A DNA stretch of 64,000 nt from NCBI RefSeq assembly GCF_041434935.1, contig NZ_CP107964.1, positions 2,294,001 through 2,358,000 on the forward strand. Reading direction: 5' to 3'. Below are positions 58,137-64,000 of the stretch, piece by piece (within the stretch, counting starts at the first letter, position 1; each line of letters opens with the position of its first letter). Origin of the DNA: Kitasatospora sp. NBC_00374. GTDB lineage: Bacteria; Actinomycetota; Actinomycetes; Streptomycetales; Streptomycetaceae. Position numbers and translations under genes: made by a program. Below the pieces are notes generated by a model. The model was not told where the DNA came from, did no database searches, and worked only from the letters and a program-made list of their open reading frames with translations.

Positions 58137-59174
58137 ATGACCACTCCCGCCTCGCTCGGCTACCGGATGCCCGCCGAATGGCACCCGCACGACCGCACCT
58201 GGATGGCGTTCCCGACCGACAACCAGACCTTCGACAACCCCGACCACCTGCACGCCGCCCGGCAGGCCTGGGCCGAGGTCGCCAACACCATCGTCCGCTA
58301 CGAACCGGTGACGCTGATCGTCAACCTCGGTGAGAGCGCGGCGGCCCGGGAGTACGTCGCCGCCGAGGTCGAGATCGTCGAGAAGCCGCTGGACGACGCC
58401 TGGATGCGGGACATCGGCCCGACCTTCCTGATCGACGGCAAGGGCTCGCTCGCCGCCGCCGACTGGATCTTCAACGGCTGGGGCGCCCAGTCCTGGGCCC
58501 GCTGGGACAACGACCAGCACGTCGCCGAGCACATCACCGAGCTGACCGGCGTCCGGCGCTTCGCCTCCCGCCTGATCAACGAGGGCGGCGGCATCCACGT
58601 CGACGGCGAGGGCACCGTCCTCGTCACCGACACCGTCCAGCTCGGCGAGGGCCGCAACTCCGACTGGACCCGCGAGGAGGTCGAGGCCGAGCTGCACGCC
58701 CACCTCGGGACCACCAAGGCGATCTGGGTCCCGCGTGGACTCACCCGCGACTACGACGAATTCGGCACCCGCGGCCACATCGACATCGTCGCCTCCTTCG
58801 TCCGTCCGGGCGTGGTCGTCGCCCACGTCCAGCCCGACCCGGCCCACCCCGACCACGAGGTCTGCCAGGAGATCGTCGCCGGCCTGCGCGCCGCCACCGA
58901 CGCCCGGGGCCGCACCCTGGAGGTCATCGAACTCCCCGCCCCGACCGTCCTGACCGACGAGGACGACGAGCCGGTCGACTACTCCTACATCAACCACTAC
59001 GTCGGCAACGGCGTGGTCGTCCTGTGCGCTTTCGACGACCCCCGCGACCAGCAAGCCGCCGCCATCCTCGGCAAGGCCTACCCGGGCCGCGTCGTCGAAC
59101 TGGTCGACGCCCGCGAGATCTTCGCCAACGGCGGCGGCATCCACTGCATCACCCAGCAGCAGCCGAAGGCCTGA
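58137..59174 (+). CDS. Agmatine deiminase-family enzyme
   Basis: A 345-residue guanidino-group-modifying enzyme. ATG at 58137; the TTG three codons upstream is less likely. The GME/pentein signature is clear: DDAWMRDIGPTF, NEGGGIHVDGEGT, H in GHIDIVASF, and the catalytic Cys in GGGIHCITQQQ (C337). Agmatine deiminase turns agmatine into N-carbamoylputrescine and ammonia; other guanidines are possible. It is 31 bases after the urease alpha gene, so it is in the same operon. This pairing recurs in actinobacteria, to my memory, but its biochemical logic is not settled. Confidence 0.88.
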   Translation: MTTPASLGYRMPAEWHPHDRTWMAFPTDNQTFDNPDHLHAARQAWAEVANTIVRYEPVTLIVNLGESAAAREYVAAEVEIVEKPLDDAWMRDIGPTFLIDGKGSLAAADWIFNGWGAQSWARWDNDQHVAEHITELTGVRRFASRLINEGGGIHVDGEGTVLVTDTVQLGEGRNSDWTREEVEAELHAHLGTTKAIWVPRGLTRDYDEFGTRGHIDIVASFVRPGVVVAHVQPDPAHPDHEVCQEIVAGLRAATDARGRTLEVIELPAPTVLTDEDDEPVDYSYINHYVGNGVVVLCAFDDPRDQQAAAILGKAYPGRVVELVDAREIFANGGGIHCITQQQPKA

Positions 59175-59182
59175 CACGTCGG

Positions 59183-59383
59183 TCATGAGGTAGCCGGAGC
59201 CGGGTCGTCGAGCGCCTGGAGGGCGCCCGGACCGACTCGGCTCCGGCCGTCCCGGCCACGCTCCGGACACCGCCGGTGGTCCCGGACCGCGTCCGAGTAC
59301 TCGCTGATGACGTGCGCGAACGTACCGACGCCGTACAGCCCGCACACCACGCAGTAGCCGTGGCACAACTCCGGCTCAGCCAC
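59183..59383 (-). CDS. Small Cys-rich protein, third of three coupled ORFs
   Basis: About 66 residues, with CHGYCVVC near the N-terminus and a later RRCPERG Cys, a possible zinc knuckle. GTG at 59383 overlaps the previous small ORF by eight bases. The C-terminal part is disordered-looking. It ends eight bases from the convergent agmatine deiminase gene. Function unknown; similar small ORFs often accompany HTH regulators in streptomycetes. Confidence 0.5.
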   Translation of the reverse strand: MAEPELCHGYCVVCGLYGVGTFAHVISEYSDAVRDHRRCPERGRDGRSRVGPGALQALDDPAPATS

Positions 59384-59567
59384 GGCCGATCCGCCGGTTC
59401 CCCCACGCGGCGCTGAACGTCTCCCACACCAGCCGCCGGCCGAGACCGTCGGTCGCCGCTCGGCCGCTCGGCTCCAGGACGTACCAGCGGTGAAGCTCGG
59501 GGTCCCAGCGGACGCCGAAGCCCTCAACCGGACGGGGCGGCGGCGAGGGGCGGGTGCGAGTGGTCAT
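59376..59567 (-). CDS. Small basic protein, second of three coupled ORFs
   Basis: 63 residues; ATG at 59567 overlaps the first ORF's stop (ATGA) and has GAGGAGG seven bases upstream. It contains WDPELHRWYVLEP and RRLVWETFSAAWG, aromatic-rich and probably a small folded unit. No family recognised. The tight coupling and strong ribosome-binding site support it as real. Confidence 0.6.
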   Translation of the reverse strand: MTTRTRPSPPPRPVEGFGVRWDPELHRWYVLEPSGRAATDGLGRRLVWETFSAAWGNRRIGRG

Positions 59568-59764
59568 CGGGCCGCCTCCTCGGCGGAGGTGCAGGCGACG
59601 ATCGCGAAGCCCAGCGGGGCGCCGGTCCCGCCGGTCGCCATGTAGGCGTGGCCGTCCGACCGGAGCGGGCCGGTCGCGTTGCCGCAGCGCCAGCAGGCCC
59701 GGCCGCGGCGCTGCTCGTCGGTCAGGTCGTCGGCACGCGGTGAGGGTGGCGCAGTGTCTGCCAT
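59564..59764 (-). CDS. Small zinc-finger-like protein, first of three coupled ORFs
   Basis: 66 residues beginning ADTAPPSPRADDLTDEQ, then CWRCG and a later VACTS Cys, resembling a small zinc-binding fold. ATG at 59764 is preferred to a longer frame extending into the operator region. It is divergent from an HTH/PLD-like regulator and is first of a three-ORF leftward unit. Confidence 0.55.
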   Translation of the reverse strand: MADTAPPSPRADDLTDEQRRGRACWRCGNATGPLRSDGHAYMATGGTGAPLGFAIVACTSAEEAAR

Positions 59765-59808
59765 GTCATCAGCATCGGCCGCGCGCACGATGATCCATAT
59801 GTGCAAAC

Positions 59809-59837
59809 GCGTCAAGACGATTGACGCCATGCGTCAA
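59809..59837. promoter_or_regulatory. Three GCGTCAA heptamers, divergent operator
   Basis: GCGTCAA occurs at 59809-59815 (+), 59821-59827 (inverted) and 59831-59837 (+). Each inverted copy gives TTGACGC, which includes a -35-like TTGACG. The cluster lies between the leftward small-ORF unit and the rightward HTH gene, so the HTH protein probably binds here. Confidence 0.55.
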
Positions 59838-59838
59838 G

Positions 59839-60825
59839 ATGGAAGCTGTGACGACGTCAACCCGTCTCGACCGCGGGGCCCGCCGCGCCGCCGAGCGGAC
59901 CGCACGCGACCTCCGGCTCCACGGCCTGCGCGACGGGGCCACCGTCGCGGAGACCACCGACAGGATCCTCGCCGCCCTCGACCACATCCACCCCCTGGAA
60001 GTGCATCGCTGGGCGCACGGCTGGGGCCGCGGCGAGCTGTCCGCCCGCATCGACATCGCGTACCAGCAGGACGGCCTGATGGCGCCTGGCATCTCCGACC
60101 CGGAGATCTGCCGGTGGGAGCACGGGCAGCGCCGCCCCTCGGACGAGCGCATCGACTACCTGTGCCGCGTCTACGGAACTCGCCCGGACCGCCTGGGGTT
60201 CGGCCGTGACTACAGTGGTGTCATGCTGGGACACCTGGAGCAGGCCGGTATCGTCGACGCCTTCCCGCTCACCAACATCGAGTCCAAGTCAGACCTGGTC
60301 AGCCGCCTGAGGTCCGCCCGCGAGGGCATCACCATGTTCGGCCTGACCCGCAACTTCTACAGCAGCGACGACATGCTGCCGCTCTTCACCGCGAAGAGCC
60401 ATGAGGTGCCGATCCGGATCTTCATCATGGACCCGTACTGCGAGTCCCGGCGCGACCGGTACCGTCTGGAGCCGGCCGAGGCGGCGATGGAGGACCCCGC
60501 CCGGTACGAGCGGGAGGTGCTTCGGCCGCTCGCGCAGGCCGTGGCCCGCAGCGGTGGCGACCTCAAGGTCTACCTGTACGACTTCCCCTGCAGCTTCGCG
60601 ATGGAGCGGATCGACGACTCGATCCGGGTCATGCTCTACGGCCACGGCAAGCGCGGCACCGACGGGCCGATTCTCACCTTCGAGAAGGGGCCCGACGGCG
60701 GCACCCCCTACTGGGAGTACTTCGCCGGGCAGCTGGAGTGGGTGCAGCGGCTTGGCGACGCCGAGGAGATCCCCGAGCCGTGGAGCTCCAAGGGCATCAG
60801 GGTCTGGGAGTACCAGGCAGGCTGA
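59839..60825 (+). CDS. HTH regulator with PLD-like C-terminal domain
   Basis: A 328-residue protein. N-terminal helical region with an XRE-like HTH (about 50-115; ISDPEICRWEHGQRRPSDERIDYLC) and a C-terminal domain of about 180 residues (SDLVSRLRSAREGITMFGLT, VPIRIFIMDPY, DLKVYLYDFPC, IRVMLYGHGKRG) that reads as a phospholipase D-like sensor fold of the DUF5919 sort. The catalytic HxK motif of active PLDs is not evident, so it likely binds a ligand. The start is not settled: ATG 59839, with GTG 59848 preceded by GGAA as an alternative. A short hairpin follows the gene (60827-60856). Confidence 0.65.
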   Translation: MEAVTTSTRLDRGARRAAERTARDLRLHGLRDGATVAETTDRILAALDHIHPLEVHRWAHGWGRGELSARIDIAYQQDGLMAPGISDPEICRWEHGQRRPSDERIDYLCRVYGTRPDRLGFGRDYSGVMLGHLEQAGIVDAFPLTNIESKSDLVSRLRSAREGITMFGLTRNFYSSDDMLPLFTAKSHEVPIRIFIMDPYCESRRDRYRLEPAEAAMEDPARYEREVLRPLAQAVARSGGDLKVYLYDFPCSFAMERIDDSIRVMLYGHGKRGTDGPILTFEKGPDGGTPYWEYFAGQLEWVQRLGDAEEIPEPWSSKGIRVWEYQAG

Positions 60826-60882
60826 CCCCGGGCGCGACGAAGCACCCCCGCCCGGGCCGCGAGGACCAGGCAGGGGGGCGCT

Positions 60883-61232
60883 GTGCGTGACACTGCAGTT
60901 CGCGCCGGCACCACCCACGCCCTCCTCGGCAACCACGACGCCGCAGCGAGCCTGGTGTCCGCATCCCTGGAGCTCCGCGACCGCGCCGACATCAAGGGCG
61001 CGCCGTCCTCACGTTCGACCTCGCCGAGTGCCGCATCGGCCAAGGCGACATCCGCGCGGCCTGCGACCTCGCGCACGCCGCGATGGAGATGGCCGAAGGC
61101 GCCGTCGTGCAGCCCCTCGTCCTGCGCGCCCGGGCGTTTCAACGGAGCCTCGCACCGTGGCAGGCGACTGGGCCCGTGCGAGAGCTCACCGCCCGCGTGA
61201 GAAATTCGGAGCAGCAGCTCGTACGCGTCTGA
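60883..61232 (+). pseudogene. Frameshifted C-terminal TPR piece of an HTH regulator
   Basis: Starting at GTG 60883, the frame gives helical TPR-like sequence (GTTHALLGNHDAAASLV, SLELRDRADIKG), but at about 60994 it needs a -1 shift to continue as RAVLTFDLAECRIGQGDI, CDLAHAAMEMAEGAVVQ and ARAFQRSLAPW, ending at the TGA 61230-61232. Together they match the last part of actinobacterial HTH-TPR regulators that are commonly found upstream of NUDIX genes. The N-terminal HTH is missing. Single-base deletion or a sequencing error is possible; the truncation makes a decayed gene more likely. Confidence 0.6.
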
Positions 61233-61246
61233 GGAGGCACAGCCCG

Positions 61247-61792
61247 GTGGAGTGGAAGAGCTACGGCCGGCGCCGCGTCTACACCAGCCCCTACGTCGAG
61301 GTGTGGCTTGACGACGTCGACATCCCCGGCATCGGCCGTATCGACCACCACGTCATCACCATGCCGAAGCCCTCGGTCACCTCGGTCGTCACCGACGCGC
61401 AGGGTCGGTTCCTGCTGCTCTACCGGCACCGCTTCATCACCGGTCGCTGGGGCTGGGAGGTCCCGGCCGGCTGGGCCGAGCCCGGCGAGGACCCCGCGGC
61501 GGCGATCGCCCGCGAGGTCGAGGAAGAGACCGGCTGGCGGCCCGGCAGGGTCGAGCCGCTCGTCGAGTACGACGCCCTGGCAGGCATCAGCACCATGCAC
61601 TTCCGCTCGTTACACGTGACCGGCTGCACCCAGATCGGAGACCCCGAAGATCGGAGCGAGTCCACCCGGGTCGAGTGGATCGAGGAAGCGGACGTCGTAA
61701 AGCTCCTGACCAAGGGGGAGGTCTCCGACGGTCCGTCGCTGGCCGCCCTCTCCTACTACCTCGGGCCGCATCGGCTGGCCGGCCGACGGTAG
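61247..61792 (+). CDS. NUDIX hydrolase
   Basis: A 181-residue enzyme; GTG at 61247 with GAGGAGG nine bases upstream. It carries a complete Nudix box G-x5-E-x7-R-E-U-x-E-E-x-G-U (GWAEPGED, then REVEEETGW), and an N-terminal YTSPYVEVWLDDV region like ADP-ribose pyrophosphatases. It hydrolyses a nucleoside diphosphate linked to another moiety. The upstream regulator remnant suggests the pair was once an operon. Confidence 0.9.
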   Translation: MEWKSYGRRRVYTSPYVEVWLDDVDIPGIGRIDHHVITMPKPSVTSVVTDAQGRFLLLYRHRFITGRWGWEVPAGWAEPGEDPAAAIAREVEEETGWRPGRVEPLVEYDALAGISTMHFRSLHVTGCTQIGDPEDRSESTRVEWIEEADVVKLLTKGEVSDGPSLAALSYYLGPHRLAGRR

Positions 61793-61993
61793 CGGGCGTC
61801 GGCGTTCCACCGAAGGCCGCCCACGACCACGTCGTCCGAATGACCGATGTTCGATCATGTGGGCGAGGAAATCCCGGGCGGCATCACCGATTCCACCACC
61901 CGTCAGTCACGAAGCGGTCACATGCGGCATGCACCGGTCCGCCTCCACGTAGCGTCGCGCTCCTCACCACATCCAACGTCCCGAGGGGGGACC

Positions 61994-62443
61994 ATGCGCA
62001 CGCGTGCCATCATCCTGACCGTCGCCGCCACCACTGCCGTTCTCGGCCTCGCCGCCTGCGACCCCGCCGCCACTTCCACGAGCACCAGTACCGCTGCTGC
62101 GGTGCCGGCCGCCACGGAGGCGGGCGGCGCCGCACCCGCGGCGGTCGCGGCCGGCGACGGCGACAAGCTGATGGATGTCGAGATCACCAAGTGCACGGTC
62201 GACGCGACGCTGAAGTGGCCGTCCGCCGAGCTGAAGATCACGAACCACAGCAGCAAGAGCTCCAACTACATGGTCCAGGTGGAGTTCCTGGACGAGGCGG
62301 GCACACGCATCGGCGAGGGCATGGCCGCCACCAACGGCCTCGCCCCCGGGCAGGCCTCCGTGCAGAAGGCGCAGGGTGCCACCGAGAGCAGGGGCAAGAC
62401 CTCCTGCAAGGTCATCGACGTGACCCGCTACGCCGCCCCCTGA
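61994..62443 (+). CDS. Lipoprotein with an FxLYD-like domain
   Basis: A 149-residue lipoprotein, ATG with GAGGGGGG upstream. Lipobox LAAC after a typical signal peptide, then an Ala/Ser/Thr linker (about 25-55) and a roughly 85-residue beta-rich domain (AELKITNHSSKSSNYMVQVEFLDE). This resembles the FxLYD-type domains of bacterial surface lipoproteins. Function unknown. Convergent with the XRE gene across 23 bases. Confidence 0.75.
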   Translation: MRTRAIILTVAATTAVLGLAACDPAATSTSTSTAAAVPAATEAGGAAPAAVAAGDGDKLMDVEITKCTVDATLKWPSAELKITNHSSKSSNYMVQVEFLDEAGTRIGEGMAATNGLAPGQASVQKAQGATESRGKTSCKVIDVTRYAAP

Positions 62444-62466
62444 TCGGGATGGGACCGGCGCCGTCC

Positions 62467-63663
62467 TCAGAGCGGAATGGCGAGGCGCCGTGCGGCGTCC
62501 GTCGCCGGGCCGGGGGTGCGGGAGCGGTGGGCGGCGGTCAGGACCAGTTCGGGGACCAGGGGGTGGGCGCGGACGGCCTCGGGGGCGATGCGGTCGGCGG
62601 CGAGCAACTCCCGTACGGCGGTGGCGTCGTCGCCCGCGCGGGCGAACAGGCGGGCCCGGTCGATGCCGTGTCGGGCGCGGCGTTCCCGGGGGAGGCGACT
62701 GAGATCGACCTCCGTGATGCGGTCCAGGACGTCGGGGTCGGCGCCGAGTTCGAGGGCGGCGTGCACGAGGTGGATCGCCAGCTCGCCGGCCGAGAACTCC
62801 GTCTGGTGGCCGGGGTGTTCGCCGACCCGGTCGGCCGCCGTGGCCGCCTCCGTCAGGTGTCCGGCGGACTCCGCCTGCCGGCCCAGCTGGGCTTCGAGGA
62901 CGGCGCCGACCAGGTGCAGGGTGCCCCACAGGCTCCAGGCGCCCGGTGCGGTGTCGGTGAGCAGTCCGTCCAGGCGGGCGAGTCCGCCGTCGATCAGGGC
63001 CTGCGCCTCGGCGGTGGCGCCGACCGTCAGGCAGACCTCGGCCTGGAGCCACTGCGCCGCGGTGGCCAGCAGCGGGTCCCCGGGCACGGCCGCGGCCTGC
63101 CGGGCCTGGGCCGCCGCGGCGGTGGCCAGGTCCGGGTGGCCGAGCTTCTTGGTCAGCATCGCGGCGTTGTGCCGGGCCTCGGTGAGCAGGTGGTGCGCGA
63201 TGTCCCGGTCGACCCCGGCGGACGTGTCGGCCGCCGCCCGGAGGTCGTCCAGCAACTGCGGTAGCAGGAGGCCCAGTTCGCCGTAGTGGGCGTGGCGGCG
63301 CAGCCGGTCGGTCTCGTCGACCCGTCGGCGCAGGACGTCGAGGGGCGGGGGCTCCTCCTGGACGGTCAGCGGCAGGCCGGCGCGGAGCAGGGCCCGCCGC
63401 AGGGCGGGGACCGTCCGGTGGGCGGGCCGGGTCCGCGGGTCACCGACCGGGGTCGGCCGGCCCAGCAGGTCGACCGGGTCGGCGTCGAGCGCCGCGGCGA
63501 TCGCGTGGACCATGGTGTAGCGGTCCAGCGGCAGGCGTCCGCTCTCGACCGATCTGAGCCAGTCGGCGTTCCGGCCGACCTCCTCGGCGAGTTGCGCCCG
63601 GGACAGGCCGGATGCCTCCCGGTACCGTGCCACCCGCTGCCCGATGGAACGCCGAGCTGCCAA
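62467..63663 (-). CDS. XRE-family regulator with TPR sensor domain
   Basis: A 398-residue protein. The TTG at 63663 is preceded by GGAGG at six bases, so I prefer it to a GTG ten codons upstream (63693). The N-terminal HTH reads REASGLSRAQLAEEVGRNADWLRSVESG. The rest consists of TPR-like helical pairs (for example ATAAAAQARQAAAVPGD, ALIDGGLARLDGLL, TEAATAADRVGE). Such proteins bind a peptide or small ligand through the TPR part. It stands at the right end, divergent from the last partial gene. Confidence 0.87.
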   Translation of the reverse strand: MAARRSIGQRVARYREASGLSRAQLAEEVGRNADWLRSVESGRLPLDRYTMVHAIAAALDADPVDLLGRPTPVGDPRTRPAHRTVPALRRALLRAGLPLTVQEEPPPLDVLRRRVDETDRLRRHAHYGELGLLLPQLLDDLRAAADTSAGVDRDIAHHLLTEARHNAAMLTKKLGHPDLATAAAAQARQAAAVPGDPLLATAAQWLQAEVCLTVGATAEAQALIDGGLARLDGLLTDTAPGAWSLWGTLHLVGAVLEAQLGRQAESAGHLTEAATAADRVGEHPGHQTEFSAGELAIHLVHAALELGADPDVLDRITEVDLSRLPRERRARHGIDRARLFARAGDDATAVRELLAADRIAPEAVRAHPLVPELVLTAAHRSRTPGPATDAARRLAIPL

Positions 63664-63877
63664 CAGGATCCTCCGTCGTCGGTGGTCCTCCACGGTAGGG
63701 CTTGTCCGACGGTTCGCGTCGGATCAGCGCGCGGTGCCGGGCGCCCGGGCGGCGGTTCAGATGCTCGGGGCCTGCCGCCAGGTGGCCCCGACGGGCGTGG
63801 CCGGCCACGACGAGCAGGCGGGAAACCGGTTCCGGACGCGTACCGGCCTCTCTCATCTGCTCGGTCGCCGACGGCTG

Positions 63878-63908
63878 TTGACCTCAAGTCGGCTTGAACT
63901 TCTAGGGT
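63878..63908 (+). promoter_or_regulatory. MerR/SoxR-type promoter
   Basis: TTGACC (63878-63883) and TAGGGT (63903-63908) are separated by 19 bases, the long spacer used by MerR-family regulators. The spacer holds the dyad TCAAG-N4-CTTGA (63884-63897). It matches the SoxR box (CCTCAAGTTAACTTGAGG) at 13 of 18 positions. It lies 58 bases before the ATG at 63966. The regulator gene is not in view. Confidence 0.65.
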
Positions 63909-63965
63909 GCTTCGTGAGCGGCCGGTCCCGGCCGACGGGGCCCACCAGTATCCGGAGTACCAGTC

Positions 63966-64000
63966 ATGACCGTCTCCATCGCAGAGTTCGCCGCCCTTGA
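63966..64000 (+). CDS. Start of an unidentified gene, cut by the window end
   Basis: ATG at 63966, with GGAG eight bases upstream, opens a frame that reads TVSIAEFAAL before the window ends. Too short to name. The MerR-type promoter in front suggests an inducible stress or redox response gene. Confidence 0.55.
   Translation, partial: MTVSIAEFAAL

Noticed and set aside
60990..60998. Programmed -1 frameshift in the TPR fragment
   Set aside because: No slippery heptamer or downstream structure is evident and the HTH half is missing, so decay or a sequencing error is likelier.
1..64000. tRNA genes, rRNA, CRISPR arrays, insertion sequences, prophage
   Set aside because: I saw no cloverleaf-type sequence with a T-loop, no regular spaced repeats, and no transposase, integrase or phage structural gene.

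Overview
The window looks like chromosomal DNA from a Streptomycetaceae actinobacterium (Streptomyces or Kitasatospora). The signs are very high GC with strong third-position GC bias, frequent GTG and TTG starts, many secreted proteins and lipoproteins, and characteristic families: DUF2637, XRE plus DUF397 pairs, SpoIIE phosphatases fused to anti-sigma kinase domains, LacI and ROK sugar regulators, and a NiCoT nickel carrier. I see no rRNA, tRNA, CRISPR array, phage or insertion sequence. I found about 54 genes, two gene remnants and a set of candidate regulatory sites. All functional calls come from reading motifs, without database searches.

Layout. Positions 1-16800 are mainly exported enzymes: a membrane-anchored Ig-like protein, a metzincin-like protein with fibronectin and ricin domains, an SGNH esterase, a beta-helix/PKD/propeller protein, an ExeM/NucH-type nuclease, a GH27 alpha-galactosidase, a NiCoT carrier, a secreted protein of unknown role and a CocE-like protein lacking its nucleophile. 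Positions 16856-22700 hold a sugar-uptake unit (GH1 glucosidase, two permeases, binding lipoprotein) divergent from a ROK regulator. Positions 22995-26760 hold a CBM32/beta-helix exoprotein and a LacI regulator that appear to share operators. Positions 26760-36900 hold a HEAT-repeat protein, a RibD-type reductase, a translationally coupled acyl-CoA dehydrogenase pair, an antigen-85-like esterase, a GT39-type membrane glycosyltransferase and an HTH/zinc-ribbon protein.

Positions 36900-51500 are mixed: PadR with a TIM-barrel glycosidase-like protein, XRE/DUF397, a methyltransferase divergent from an alpha/beta hydrolase, a remnant of a TAP-like peptidase, an AI-2E family permease, ArsR divergent from a quinone reductase, a secreted HNH lipoprotein, MoaA and MocA, a zinc-ribbon/Mrr-like protein, a TPR-like protein and DUF2637. 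Positions 51565-54790 carry a PAS-GAF-SpoIIE-HATPase sensor phosphatase and a stand-alone paralogous kinase.

Positions 55600-59174 carry an unusual two-gene urease (fused gamma-beta plus alpha, no accessory genes) followed by an agmatine-deiminase-family enzyme. The NiCoT carrier at 12.2-13.3 kb has a Nur-box-like site upstream and could supply its nickel. Positions 59183-61800 hold three tiny, partly Cys-rich ORFs divergent from an HTH regulator with a PLD-like C-terminus, then a frameshifted TPR remnant and a NUDIX hydrolase. The window ends with a lipoprotein, an XRE/TPR regulator and the start of a gene behind a MerR-type promoter.

The most interesting leads are the urease/deiminase unit with its bridging mini-ORF, the small-ORF/HTH-PLD module, the nucleophile-less CocE protein, the degenerate Mrr/zinc-ribbon protein, the Nur-like and LacI operators, and several apparently leaderless genes.
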